Assembly (NCBI GenBank): GCA_000320545.1
Contig: ADNK01000825.1
Location: 62,001 to 126,000, forward strand
Direction of reading: 5' to 3'
From: Bigelowiella natans CCMP2755
Lineage: Eukaryota > Cercozoa > Chlorarachniophyceae
DNA: 64,000 nt
Shown here: positions 1-12,041 of the stretch, piece after piece
Position numbering within the stretch: the stretch's first letter is position 1
Layout: the number at the start of each line of letters is the position of its first letter
Made by a program: the position numbers and the translations under genes
Notes under the pieces: generated by a model
The model's input: the letters and a program-made list of their open reading frames with translations, nothing else
What the model was told of the DNA's origin: nothing
Database searches by the model: none

Positions 1-17
1 TTCTACTTCCCCCGCAG

Positions 18-1370
18 CAACCGATTACGATCTAACTGTGGTGGAGGAGGATGGGGGGGAGAGGGAGACGGGGAAAGATAAGAGAGACAGCAAACAGCAT
101 CATCTTCATCTTAAAGGTCTCGCTACATATATGGGAGCGCTCCTGAAGCTGTGGAGGCTTGTTCCACAAGAGACTCGTACGGAGAGAAGCTTTCATCGCA
201 TCATCCGCGCATGCTGCCGTGCTGGTCTGTGGCGTCCCGCGGTCAAAGAGCTCATTCTATTGCAGGAGTTCTCGATGGCAATGGCGACGCCGTCTTCGTC
301 ATCATTATTAAGGATGAATGCAGAGGAGGAGGAGGAGGAGGTGGAGGAGTGGGCAGAAGCTATATCATCTGGCCAGAGTCAGCAGCAGCAGCAGCAAGGA
401 GCAGCCAGGACCTCCTCCTCACCCCGTATTATCACCCCCACCACTGCATATGCTGCCGCAACGGATGGTGACATGATTGGGCAGCAGTCACAAGGGGATG
501 ATGAGGCAGATGGGAAGGCAGAAGAAAAAGAAGAAGAAGAAGAAGAAGAAGAAGAAGAAGAAGAGAAAAGAGAAGCAGCAGCTGCAGTAGCCGAAGGAGA
601 AAGCAACTACGATGAAAACAATTATGACCAAGAATCATCAGCGGGTAGGGGTGGTGGTAGTAGTAGTAGTGGTAGCACCCAGTTCTTAATACACCACGAT
701 ACTACTGGAACTGTGGAGGAGAAGCAGCGAATCAAGGCTATGGCCCGAACGGTGCGGCACGTGGTCCAAACTCTCGGGGAAGCACGGAAGTTTACCCTGG
801 CAACACGTGTATTTCGTAGCTTTGGCTTCGATTCCGCAGAGGACTATCAGACGCTTCTAAATGCAGCAGCAGCAGGCTCACGCTGGGAAGAGGCACTGCA
901 GATTCGAGCCGAGTTGCAGGTGGTGCAAATCCTCTTCTCCCCCCCCCCCCCCCCTTACGATCCGCCATTCCTCTCCGAACATTTCCCCTCTCTTTCCTTC
1001 TCTCTCCCTCTCACTGCCTCCTCCTCCTCCTGTCGGTTTAGTTAATGAATAATACCCTTTTCAGGCCAAGTCGGGTAACAACGCCCCTTTGAAGACGTCG
1101 CTTCTGACAGCAGTGATGCGCGCTTGTACCAAGGGCAAGCAGCATGAGCGGGGGATCGAAGTCTTTGAACGGATGTGCGAGCAGAGGATCGTGCCAGATG
1201 TCCAGGCGTATAGCTCTCTCATACGCATGCTGGGGAGAACTGGCCGATGGCAAGACGCGATGCGCGTGTACCTGCTATTATTTGTCGTGGGGGGGGGGGG
1301 TAGATTTTGTCAAGGATCTAAGAAGTAACACTCGTTCATGAACGAATGCGAGCGGTTTTGATTCATTTAT

Positions 1371-1418
<48 letters not shown>

Positions 1419-1723
1419 TCCCTTCGTCTCCTCTTCCGCCTTCCCTTTGGCCCCCATCCATCCATCCATCCATCCATCCATCCATCCACCCATCCTCTAA
1501 CATCGTTAGATACGTCGGAATGACAAGCGTCCGTCTGCAGCCGGACATGGGGTGCTACCAGGGCTTGGTTCAGGCCTGCGAGAGAGGAGGAAATCGCGTG
1601 GCGGCGCTCATGTATCTCGAGTCTCTCGTTGATAGTGCTTACTCAGAAACCTTGGTTGACCCACAGAAGAAGCTCATACTTCAGACAGTCGACGATGAGG
1701 ACCCCCCCCCCGCGGAAAAATAG
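18..1723 (+). CDS. Pentatricopeptide-repeat (PPR) protein, 3' part
   Basis: Three exons, 18-919, 1065-1267 and 1510-1723. They join in phase, and the window opens at a likely acceptor (cccgcag ending at 17), so the 5' end is missing. Helix-pair repeats typical of PPR proteins are visible: SFHRIIRACCRAGLW, TSLLTAVMRACTKGKQ followed by VFERMCEQRIVPDVQAYSSL, then RVYVGMTSVRLQPDMGCYQG, the last one spanning the exon 2/3 junction. PPR proteins bind organellar RNA and act in its processing or translation; the RNA target cannot be read here. A low-complexity insert rich in Glu, Gln and Ser (about 330-680) splits the repeat array. The stop is at 1721-1723. The family call is firm; the exact start is unknown. 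Confidence 0.8.
1373..1495. repeat. (CT)n and (CATC)n microsatellites in the PPR gene's last intron
   Basis: A CT tract at about 1373-1414 and a tetranucleotide CATC tract at about 1456-1495 lie in the intron 1268-1509. Both give spurious ORFs on both strands. Confidence 0.9.
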
Positions 1724-1822
1724 CGCCGCAGAGGTGAAATGGGAGCAGTGTAGCTATAAGTTTCTAAGTGATAAATCTGAAGAAATAATGTAGGAATCAC
1801 GTGTAGTAGCAGTGTTGTAGTA

Positions 1823-1855
<33 letters not shown>

Positions 1856-2880
1856 TAGTATTAGGGGAAGTAGTAGAAGTAGCAGTAACTAATGGTAGTA
1901 GTGGTAATATTAGTAGAGTCGTTACCATGATGCTGCTGCTGCTGCTGCTGGTGATAGCATAATTAGAACAGGTGCGAGAGGTTAATTATGTAGGCAATAG
2001 CAGTAGCAGTATGAAGTAGAAGGAATATATAGAATTAACAATACGTCCATAGTTAGTAGTGGTACAAAAAGATTACCGTTCGTTGTAGAAACCTCATTAT
2101 CAAGATGTGTAAATAGTGTTCATAAGTCAAAATTAATACACAGCTGCACAAACAAATGTACTCCATGTACAATGGGCTACCAAACTTGAGACAGCATAAT
2201 AGTATTATAGTCCGAACACACACGCACACGCACGCACACATTCACACATGTGCATATGCATACATACATGTGTGTAACCACTAAGCTATCGCGGCAGCGC
2301 CTGCGAAAATACACATATATTACATAAAAATAAATGCGAGGTACAGATGTAGTATGCATCCGTGGTCGAATAATCTCGCAATACGATGTTTTCCAGGCAA
2401 CAAACATATCTAGATTTGCTCATGCTCGATGTTTGCTAGTTTGGTCATGCTCGTCATTTCTTGCTCATCATCATGACTAATCTTGTCAATCTTGAAAAAC
2501 AATTTTTACATATCTGTCTCCACGTCATGCACATTGTGCATGGATGTGCATCGCGGCGCATGGCTGGCATCAACATGCTTGACGATCGAAATTCCATTAT
2601 CGAAGACTGTGCAAATGCTAGCGGGGACATGCATGCATGTCATCATTGCAGAAATTCGAGGCTGGAGCCACGACGCCATGACTCCACGACGCATCCTCAC
2701 CCATTATTCGTGCTTCAGGCACAGCTAGACAACAGAGCCCCTCTGAATTACAAGTCATGAGTGGCAGTGGCTTATCTATGCGTTGCGCATTGGATATAAT
2801 GACTTTTTACAGACCATGTGCAGAGAGCAGGCTGCTGATCGCTACTATCCCTTTGCATTAGTTCATTTTTGGACCGTTAC
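1724..2880. other. Tail-to-tail spacer, no gene seen
   Basis: This spacer separates the 3' ends of the PPR gene (+) and the TPM gene (-). It holds an (AGT)n tract near 1821-1860, a (CTG)n tract near 1930-1950 and imperfect CA-rich sequence near 2215-2275. The short ORFs show no domain and no believable splice partners. It probably supplies the 3' UTRs of both genes. Confidence 0.6.
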
Positions 2881-4391
2881 TCACCATGATGACCCCCCAC
2901 CACCACAGCCTCCCGAGCTTCCACCGCTGTATCCTGCGCTCCAGCCCCCACTGCGTGTGCTACTTCTACCTGAGCTAGATGTTCCGCCGCCTCCAGTGGC
3001 AATTCTTGACACCTTTAGCGCGCCACAATTCTTACATTTTGAAATTTGGAAGCGAAGGGTGCCCGGTCGCGCCTTTTGTTTGTGCTCTTCAAACTCGGAG
3101 AGAATGTGCTTTACCTCTTTCTCCGGGAGACCCTCCACGGTGTTAAGGTCCTCTTTTCGGAACACCCCCCTATACGATCTTAGTCCCTGACAGCATGTGT
3201 CATACAATGGGGGTGAAGCAGGCACACACAATTGCATGAACTACCAACCATCAATTGAATATTAACACACACACACACACACACACACATACGCACACAT
3301 AAACACAAACTGGATGTACCATTGTTCCGCACTCCTCGCAGTAGTAAGATAAACATGTAAGTCCTAGAATTATTGCGGGCACGACTCCAATAAAAATGAA
3401 CAACATTATCCATGCGCTAGTGCCTCCACCTTGACTGGACTTGAAATTGTTTACCCGATATCGCCCCATCCCACCACCGTAGCCTTGCTCTTGCCCGTAC
3501 CCATGTTGAGACATATTCGCAGGGGTAGACATTTCGAACAATATGCGTGCCTGCATCGCGCGTACAGCCTGAACTAGACCTTTCCCATGCTCACCCCGTT
3601 TGAAGAATGGGAGCATTACAGAACGCTGTAACTCGTCAACAACGAACCGATCATCGAGCACATGCACTAGCCCCGAGCCAACAACAGTCTCGACTCTCCG
3701 CCTCTCACGCATCAGAACTATAACCACGCCGTCGTTGATTTGTCTTCGCCCAACACCTGTGATAGAATATCGTGCGCGCGTCAGCCCAAGCCCGAATATG
3801 TAACTCAAAACGTTCGCGTACTCGCTTACCCCATAAATCCATAAGTTGCTTTGCAAACTCGAACGACCTCTCTTCGTCGGTATAGCGATTTCCAGTTTTG
3901 GCCCAGAACCCACTTATATCTTCCAGGCACACTACAGCCAGTTCAGCTCCCGATACTGAGTTGATGTTACTCGCAATGGCATTAATCTCAGAGATTTCTG
4001 CGGCAGAGAGGCAACCGATGTCATCAGTCACCGAGTTAGCAGTTTGGAAATTTTGCCCTTGCCGATGCCTATGTTGCATGGTGGAGATTTTACCAAAGTT
4101 CAATCTCACCCGGCTTTCACGTTTTCGTGGGCATCTCACATATGTAGGGTTTTCAGGGTACCCCATTCTCTGTTGAAATTTACTCAAGTATCGATGGAAG
4201 CTGTAGAGGTGAATGTTGGGCCTTCGCCTTTGCGCGGTAAACAGAAGGCTTCTCCTTCCATTTAGACTATTATGCGATCTACTAATTGGAGGACGGTGGG
4301 TCGTAGATAGATATCTTGCAGACAAGGACCGGAGGCCGGCAATTCTTCTAGGCGCAAGAAGTCTGGTGGATGACATTATCGATGACATCAT
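2881..4391 (-). CDS. TPM-domain membrane protein with organelle-type leader
   Basis: Three exons, 4391-3830, 3756-3320 and 3186-2881, sum to 1305 nt (434 aa) with phases intact. The N-terminus (about residues 1-35: RLLAPRRIAGLRSLSARYLS) is Arg/Ser-rich with no acids, like a mitochondrial or plastid presequence. The TPM domain (TLP18.3/Psb32/MOLO-1 family) follows: INSVSGAELAVVCLEDISG, FAKQLMDLWGVGRRQINDGV across the first splice, then VLMRERRRVETVVGSGL and KRGEHGKGLVQAV. A single hydrophobic segment (AWIMLFIFIGVVPAIILGL) follows, then paired cysteines (YYCEECGTM and CKNCGALKV) that could bind zinc, and a Gly/Ser-rich tail. Plastid TPM proteins assist photosystem II repair; the role of this one is not shown. 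The intron 2 donor lies just before a CA repeat. Confidence 0.82.
3265..3289. repeat. (CA)n microsatellite in TPM intron 2
   Basis: An uninterrupted CA tract. Reading through it gives a spurious VCVCV tail, which argues that the exon ends before it, at 3320. Confidence 0.9.
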
Positions 4392-4941
4392 GAATAATGG
4401 CCTGAATTTTCTGCGGTTGAGGAAAGTGAATGCCTTTCAACCGGAGGAGGTGGGGAACGTATACAAACAAGATCTCTTCACAGCAACGCGGGTGTCCATA
4501 ATGGATACATGGCGCATGCGCAGGACCCTCGCCCTCGTGTATGGAGTCAAATACACGTAGAGTAGATCTAGATCTAGTGGAGGTAACCGTAGAACACGAG
4601 CAGTAACTGTAGCTCGAGCATCACAACCAGCGGCTAATACCTAGTCGATTATTGTCGCAACCAGATAGACGCAGGGTGACTACGTTGTCGCACGATCCAA
4701 ACGTGGGACATACTTTTTGTTTGTGCTGTGTTGCTTGTGTTGTGACCGACACAACGGCTATTTCGATTCACTTTGACAACAATACAGAACAATTTCATCG
4801 AGCGACAACCCTGTTCTGCCATTTTTCTTTTTAAGTTGCAACCCGCCCGGTGCATGAACATATCTGGGGCACAAAACTCACCTCTCAGACCCCCCAGCTC
4901 CCAGACAGACAGCGAGACTAACGTCAGCCATACAGAGTACC

Positions 4942-5772
4942 ATGCCCACTCTAGCTCAGGTGCAGCATCTATCGTATCATTGTTCAACATCATCCAACAA
5001 TCTTTGTCCATTTTAGAAAAAACGCAAGAAAGCTCGCAGGAGGCAGCGAAAGGCTCAACGCATCGCAGCAGACCCAGCGAAGAAACAAAAAATGTTAGAT
5101 GAGCCCGTCGTTAACAAAGAGAATGAGTCCCTCTGTAACTCTAAGCCATCAGAAACTAGCGAGGTTATCAAAACTACAAGTACAACGGCGACGGTGACAG
5201 TCAAAATTAGCGCCATGTGTAAGGCTGAGGAAGCTCAAAACGTGCTAGCTTCCAACAACAATGTTTTAGGTACTCAAGAAGAAGCAAAAACCATTAAAAA
5301 TGATAAAGTAGACAATTCACTAGAAGAAAAAGATCTAGAGGGCATTGACAGGCTTCTCGATGGTGATATTCAAGATGTCGACGTTTCCTCTCAGCAGCCA
5401 TCTATCAGTGAAGAAGAAAAAGGGGATGCAAAAAAAATCAGCACAGCTACAGCCGATATCGCAGACAAGTTGGAAAGTGCTTCGCCTAAACCTATTTTTG
5501 GGGAGAAGGATTCTCTTCCCTGCCCCAAGAACTTCGCAGTAGCAGAAGCTGTTGACTCGTTAAAAACGAATGTCGTAGCCCCTGTTCCCGCCCATGCATC
5601 TGCAGAGCCGAGTCCACGAACTATGCAAGAGTTTCAAGATGATGGGGAGCAGTCTTCATTATTCGTTGAGGAAAAGGAGGAGATTGGCGCAGCACCCTTT
5701 GATGCGAAAGTGACGAAAAGCAATGCCATCGTTGATGATGTTCCCAGCGCACTGTGCTGTGTCATCGCTTAG
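4942..5772 (+). CDS. Small acidic protein with C-terminal CaaX prenylation box
   Basis: An 18-nt first exon (4942-4959, MPTLAQ) joins in phase to 5017-5772 across a 57-nt GT-AG intron, giving 257 aa. The main exon is bounded by an in-frame stop directly at the acceptor (ttttag), so a spliced start is needed; the micro first exon is the simplest solution. Residues 7-30 are strongly basic (KKRKKARRRQRKAQ). The rest is Ser/Thr/Glu/Lys-rich and probably disordered. The last residues, SALCCVIA, form a CaaX box (C-V-I-A) preceded by another Cys. In known families such an end is farnesylated, and the neighbouring Cys may be palmitoylated. The protein is therefore probably membrane-anchored. No enzymatic domain is recognised. 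It is head-to-head with the TPM gene. Confidence 0.65.
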
Positions 5773-6942
5773 AGTCAAACTCAAAATACAAATAGCATAG
5801 AACAGACATGTACGATGTTAAATGGTTCCAAGAGTGGCATTGGGCAAAGAGAATGACCCCAAGTATCTCTAAGGAAACCCTCATTCGCACCGATGCGTGT
5901 TCCAAAATGTTGTCAAGTGTTTGCATAGCAATCGCGAGATTCGTACACGCTGTGTTAAAGATCGAATGTCAATGTCTGTTCTGGCGACAGATCAACAGCA
6001 GGTGATCAGGTGACTCGCTTGGAGGCGCGCTGTCTAGCTGTGCGTCTGTCTAGACAAGTGTGTTTATGTTCTGTGGCATCCATCTAGCCATGCTAGCATG
6101 TTGCTCTTCCATTCACTAATCTATTGATGCACACGCAACGCATTTGCTAAGCTAGTAAGAAGCACACTCTAGCACTAGCTAGCATGCACTGCGTGTAGTA
6201 CTAGCTAGCTAGTCTAGTAATGCTAGCTAGCTAGAGTGCATGGTGAGGCGACAAGCGACAAGTGTCACTACTGCTAGACTGCTACAGCATGCATGCTAGC
6301 ATGCTATCTAGCTATCTCGTAGATCTGCTAGAGATGTCTGATGCGTTACTATGATGCTAGTATGCTAGCTAGCATGTTATCATGCTAAATAATTCCAGAT
6401 TTACTGGCGCGAGCACATCTAAGTTTATACGTACTAGCTAGCGATACGTCTTGAGTAGACGACCGAATGTAATCCACTCTACTTGCTGAGACAAATTCAT
6501 AATTGATAGTGCTAGAGTGACACGCCAGCACGTCTAGCTCTGGAGTGCTACTGATCTTAATTACTATGTCGCTTTTCACTTTTGTGCGGATAAGAGAGTG
6601 CATGTATGTAAACCTCTAGCTAACTAGACTTAGAGACACAATATATCGTTAATTAAACTGAATTTTAAGTTTAATTAACGATATATTGTGTCTCTGAGGC
6701 TTGAAAACTATACATTCTGGACATAATCTCTGGATTATGCAACCTCGATCGTCTTGAAATGTGATTCGACGTCATATAACAAAAGAGTTTCCAGCCACCC
6801 CCAAAAATTCCTTTGGTAGCTGAAACAAAATTTATTTGTTGGAAAGATGAGTCTTTGATAGTGGTATCACACAACCCTGGATTGATTTTCGATTTCATTA
6901 TCTTGTTTCTGATAAGATTGGTCGTGCTTAGTTTCGTCTTCC
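5773..6942. other. Tail-to-tail spacer rich in CTAG/GCTAGC words
   Basis: No convincing gene. Between about 6020 and 6450 the sequence is crowded with self-complementary words (CTAG, GCTAGC, TGCA, CATG), and a perfect inverted repeat follows at 6632-6695. A minus-strand ORF (6946-6671) overlaps the stop of the next gene by 4 nt. It lacks family features and one arm of the hairpin runs into its end, so I do not call it a gene. Confidence 0.6.
6632..6695. repeat. Perfect 28-bp inverted repeat with 8-nt loop
   Basis: Arms 6632-6659 and 6668-6695 are exact reverse complements, starting agagacacaatatatcg and ending with its complement. The loop is gaatttta. It lies between two converging genes. 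It could be a transcribed hairpin, a 3'-end signal shared by both strands or a tiny foldback element. Only the symmetry is seen directly. Confidence 0.95.
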
Positions 6943-7908
6943 TCATTGAGTCAATGTCGGCGAGGGTGATGGAGATCGTTCGCTGCCTTCCTCTGTAGTG
7001 CTGGTATTATGTTGAAATTGGTTGCTCTCGACTTCCGCATGGGGCGGATGGGGCGTTACGACTATCGAAACAGGAGATACAAGGAGATGATGACCTCGGA
7101 TCTTCTTGACCGGTTTTAGGATTTTTTCCTTTATTGTTAGACTCTTCTTCTGCATCTTATCGTCCGATCTTTCTGAGATGGGATCGGCTGAAGAATTCAA
7201 TCTTAGAGTACAGGGAGGATTCTTTTGGAAGACCTCACTAAGAAAATCATAACAGTGTCCAGGAGCCTCTGTACCCCCGCCAGTCGGTGGACTTTTAATT
7301 TTTCGAGCGGGAAGTGTTGCCAAGATGTCAATGCTGCTCATACCTTTGAGCGTGTTTATTTTAAGGTTGTAATGCCTTGGAAGTGGGAGCTTGAGTGGGA
7401 GGGATGTCCGTCGACCATAAAGATGGTCCTTGTCACTGTCATAGTTCGGACTTGGTGGTGGTAAATCACTAAACTTTTGCAAAATGGCGCTCTTATAGCG
7501 ACGGCGTTTGATACGGAGATACTGATAGTTTTCTTCTAGCTTGACGGGAGAGTTATCCACCCTCCTTGAAATCTTAAGAAGCTTTAAAGTCTGTCTCTTC
7601 TTCTCTGATGCACGCTTCTTTTTTTTATGCAAACATGTTTGTTTCTTTTCCTCTGTATGCTGCCTACGCTCTCTGGGATGGGCAGATTTTGAATACTGTT
7701 GCACTGTACATGACGGGCAAAAATACATGAGATCGTTACGAGAGGTTGCGGTGAGGAATAACTACGGACCTTGCTTTCGTTCTGGTTCAGATCTCTCAGT
7801 ATTCTTCATTGAACCAGTAGATAAATCCTCTGTCGATGATCGAGCATGCCGATTGGGACGGGAAAGCTTCACTTTGTGGCGCACGTTGTACGAACATTGC
7901 ACTCCCAT
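6943..7908 (-). CDS. Basic protein of unknown function, two exons
   Basis: Exons 7908-7770 and 7703-6943 sum to exactly 900 nt (299 aa). The donor is g|gtccg and the acceptor tgtacag|tg. The join removes an in-frame stop and gives ERKQVQQYSKSAHPRERRQ. The protein is very basic, with Lys/Arg clusters (HKKKKRASEKKRQ, LRIKRRRYKS, KKSLTIKEKILKPVKK) and Pro/Ser stretches (DLPPPSPNYDSD), suggesting a nuclear or nucleic-acid-associated protein. No domain is recognised. It is head-to-head with the giant HECT gene, 656 bp from that gene's start. Confidence 0.55.
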
Positions 7909-8564
7909 CCTGACTTCACTCAAGTGAGTTGTGACGGATGAAGCTGGCGACTACCGCCTCCTGATTATCGTCGTTGCCGATGCTCGGCTCTAAGACGGTT
8001 GTCTGTCTAGCCTTTGTCGCACGCTTAAATAGGTATCAATTTACAGATTAATCCCGCAAGTGTTTAAACTCAAATTTGAATCTTTTCCGCCTTGTTTTTC
8101 GAAAGGAATACCGGGATTAACCCGTCGGAGACGCGCCGGGCCGCAACAAAACTCGACAATTGCACAATGAACACAACATCATTATATTGTTCTGCCGTTG
8201 TTGCGTCTTTGTTCCGGTTGGCAGTCGGCAGGAAAAAATGTAAGAAATATCAGCGAAGATTGGAGCGACGAGCTAGCTGTCGCGAAAAAGCTGGGGAGTC
8301 AAGGATGCGACTAGAACTAACTGAAAGAATTGTGTCCGAGCCGTGCAGGATGGACACGTGCGCCAAATAACAACATCCCTCCTACGAATAATGCGGGGTT
8401 ATTTTCTTCCACAACAGGCGACTTCTTACCTCGGTGATGAAAAAGGAAGATACTCGACGGCAGGCGGAGGCGACTCCCCAAAAAATCTCGTCTCTCGAGT
8501 AACATAGTCTGTCCCCTCTTGCGCAAGTGTGCCGCGCCTAAACCTGCGTCCGAAAGAGGGTAGG
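7909..8564. promoter_or_regulatory. Head-to-head spacer, presumed shared promoter region
   Basis: This spacer lies between the start of the 7908 minus gene and the start of the HECT gene. Short ORFs here (for example 8092-8370) show no domain. No TATA-type motif stands out. The promoter role is inferred only from the divergent arrangement. Confidence 0.3.
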
Positions 8565-11500
8565 ATGGAGGGGATAGCTTCGCCGTCGAGCCAGGGTACA
8601 GGAGTTCGCAACACAAAGAAAGGCGAGGCGGCAACAGGTTTGTGTGTTACATTGATCGAACTGTTCAACTCTGAGAAAAGCAATTGCCGAGAGTTGCTGA
8701 CGCACTCTCGATGATATAGAAAAGAGTAGTTCTCAACCTACTAGATGCCTATTTGTTAACCTCTATGTTGTAGGCGAACGCATTGATGCAGAGCCACCAC
8801 ATAAGATATTCGACGACCCTTTCGCACCTGATGCGAGAGGGGACTCGAACCTAGACCCGGCGTCATTGTCCTACCACATCAGCGGAGGAGGGGTAGTTCA
8901 TGATTCCTTTGAACATATTTTAGTATAGGGTTCCTGAGACTACCATACTTTCCTCTTTTAGGTCGAGGAGCACCTTCGAAATGTTGTGACGAAAACCGCA
9001 TGCGGGGGTGCCCTCCTGGAGAAATCGAACTTAGTCCGGACGGAAAGTTTGTTAATTGCCAGAGCACAAGCTATCATTGAACAAATACGGGCTGGAAGGA
9101 GTTCGGCACAAGCTGCAGATGATAAAGTACATGAATACGAGAATCGTTTGAAACAAACCTTGAGGAGCATCGGGTGAGTTTATGAAGATTGTAGCTTACA
9201 TGGGTCAGGTATTCATTTCTTCAACTTATTCTACGATCGAATTGCTTTCACAGGAGATCTCAGAGAAAGTCAGGAAAATTTAAAAACGTGATGATCCAAA
9301 CAGGTTTGTTATCCCAGACTGTACGAGATGGCCCCACTACTAATCATTAATAAGTAGTCTAGAAGATTACGGAGTCGTCACACTGTGCTGCGCCACAAAT
9401 TAGGTCTGGACATTCTTCTCGCCCTTGTCGAAGAACAAAGGTGGTATTCGAAAACCTCCCCGTACTGCATAAATCTTTTGCTTCATCTCGAGGACATTTC
9501 ATAAAACATTTTACAGGAAGAAATAAATACATTTATTTAGGGCTGAGGCAAAGGTCGTCGGGCGCGTTGTGTCGATCCTAAACACCACCTTCCGAAAGCT
9601 GTACAAGGAGAAGAAATCTTGGCAAAAGTCTGAGAGCAAAGAGTTCTACTGCTGGTCTGAGTCTGCTGACTCGCTCATCGATTTCCTCAAGAACCTGCAA
9701 CAACAGGGAGGCATGCATTCCAACAGTGCCCTCGCTGCATTGTTTTGGTGCTACATGCTCTTTGGTCGCTTGAATGACCTCCTGTTCCTCGTTAACGATA
9801 TGCTTCGACGCAACGGTGCTAGTCTCACCCCCACGCCGCTTCCTTCCGACTCTTCTGGCCATCAGGGCGCTCTTCACGCTGCCCTAACCTCGCATCTTAT
9901 TGAGGATGTGGTGCATTCCTCTTCTTCGTCGTTACTGCGTAGATGTATCACAGATGAAAAAAGGGAGAAGGGACACGAAATCAAGGAAACCAATAGCAAT
10001 GGCGGTGCTGTTGCTGGTGGTGGTGGTGGTGATGATACTGGTACTGCTGCCGACGCCGCCGACGGCGATGAGGACGATGATGACACCGTCATAGAGCTGC
10101 AGTTGACACAACTTGCGGCAACCAGTGAGGAGATCAAACTTGCCCTATCATTCTATGGGGAAGTGGTCTGTGTGAAGGCCAGATCGATCGGCAGCAGTAG
10201 TTTCAACAACAGTGCCGTCAGTAACATGTGGACCGTAAAATTCTGCAGCCCAGAAAGCGCAGCGATGGCGGCGAGGGAAATCCCCACTGCTTCTTTGAGG
10301 AAGAGGGAAATTCAGAAGCAGCAACAGAAGCAGAAATATAGCTCTACGAATACACCGAGCAAGATAGAGAGTACTGAATTAAAAAATGGGAAGGGGCTGC
10401 GCAACAGTGGGAATGATGTGGTAGAGGCCAAATTGCTCCAGGGAGTTGACGAAGTCGATACAGCTGCCATTGCCGTTTTGTACACAATATCTTGTGATGC
10501 ACAGGATTTCTGCTTCAACTTCACCTCACGAGGCAGTGGGGAACGGGCATATGATGCGCCAGACTCTGCTGCTTCAAAGCATAGTCTCTTCGTGGAAGCA
10601 AGCCCCGATTCGCTTAGGGCTGCTCTCCCTCTCCTCGCCAGTATCATGAATGGATTTGGAGAAGAAAAAGGATATTCCAAAACGGAGAGGGGTGCAGAAG
10701 AAACCACGGTCTGCCATGACGATGACGAGAAAAAGTCACCATGTTTAGACAACGAGAGAGTACTTACAAAGATGGTGCAGTGCCTTCATATTCTCAAGGC
10801 CATCTTGCGTCGAATAGAGCTTAGAGACACAGGTGGGGGTGGAGAAAGTGAAGAAGTCAAGACTAGGAGTAAAAGTAGCAGTAGTCCAAGCAAGAAAGGC
10901 TATTATAGAGGAAAAAAGGGAAGAAAGGCCCACAAGAAAAGGGGCAAGCGCCGCAACACTCGGCGTAAGGAACACAAGGAGGAACAGGAGGAGGAAGAGG
11001 AGGAAGAAAAACAGCTGCAAAAGAACGACGATGATGACGGCAGCAGAGAGAATAGTGTGGTGGAAGAACAACTGAGGCTGAAGGAACGCCAGCAGGTCCA
11101 GCAATTGCTCAATACAGCCAGAAGATACCTCAGCAAGCTTTTATCATCGGTCACTGTTCCTTCAGGAGGTAAGCATAGCATGCCTAAGGGAATAGTAAGG
11201 GGAGGGGGGGGTTCGGGTTTTCTTTCCAAAGATGGATTTCTGCTTAGTTATGACTCGATACGCTTTGTTTATCCCTGTTCCAACAGAATCTTCGTCGTCG
11301 TCATCATCGTCACTATTGGTTGAGAAGATGCGCGCTCTCGCTTCCGAATGCCTTCTCATGGTCCTGGAAAGGGCAGGGAGTATCTCAAATGGAGGGATGG
11401 GAGGAGGAAAGGGCGGGAAAGCATCATCGTCATCGTCATCATCGTCGTCTGGGTCCTATTCTCGCACAACCTCCATGCTCAGGCTGTATATGACGGCAAG

Positions 11501-11917
11501 GGAGATACGCCCCCTCCTCCTCAGCAAGAAGATAATGCCAAATCTTCACGCCATCCTCGATAATTGCGACGACCCGGAACTCCTCAACAGCTTTGTTATC
11601 AAAGTCATTACCGCCTTCAGACAGCAGGAGATGATGGTAGCAGCGACGAAAGCAGAGAAGAAGTCTATTTCTTTCTCCAAGCCTCCATCTCCCATGTCGA
11701 GGGAGACCGTATTTGCTCTGATATCTGCCGTGCTGTGCGAAGCCGGGGCGAAGGTGATGATGAGCTCACTTAGCGCTGTGCGGTTATGGTTCTCTTATTA
11801 TGCACTTTGTGGTGCCATATCTACCTACAACTAATTTCCGCCACAAGGGCTAGGGGAGGATGTTTGGATCGGCATTCCTATTGCTTTTGCTTAGTTTTCC
11901 GCTTTGTTTCTCAACTG

Positions 11918-11954
<37 letters not shown>

Positions 11955-12002
11955 CTCTGTGTGTGTGTGTGTGTCTCTCTGTCTCTCTGTCTCTCTGCGT
12001 TG

Positions 12003-12041
<39 letters not shown>

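Noticed and set aside
379-638. Minus poly-Ser and poly-Leu ORFs opposite the PPR exon
   Set aside because: They arise from the antisense of a (GAA)n tract coding poly-Glu in the PPR frame.
6671-6946. Second minus-strand gene overlapping the stop of the 6943-7908 gene
   Set aside because: No domain is visible, its 3' end lies in the hairpin arm, and a 4-nt ATGA overlap has no meaning in a eukaryotic gene of this kind.
8829-8860. tRNA-like T-arm wording (gggactcgaacc)
   Set aside because: It lies inside a well-supported HECT exon and no cloverleaf can be drawn around it.
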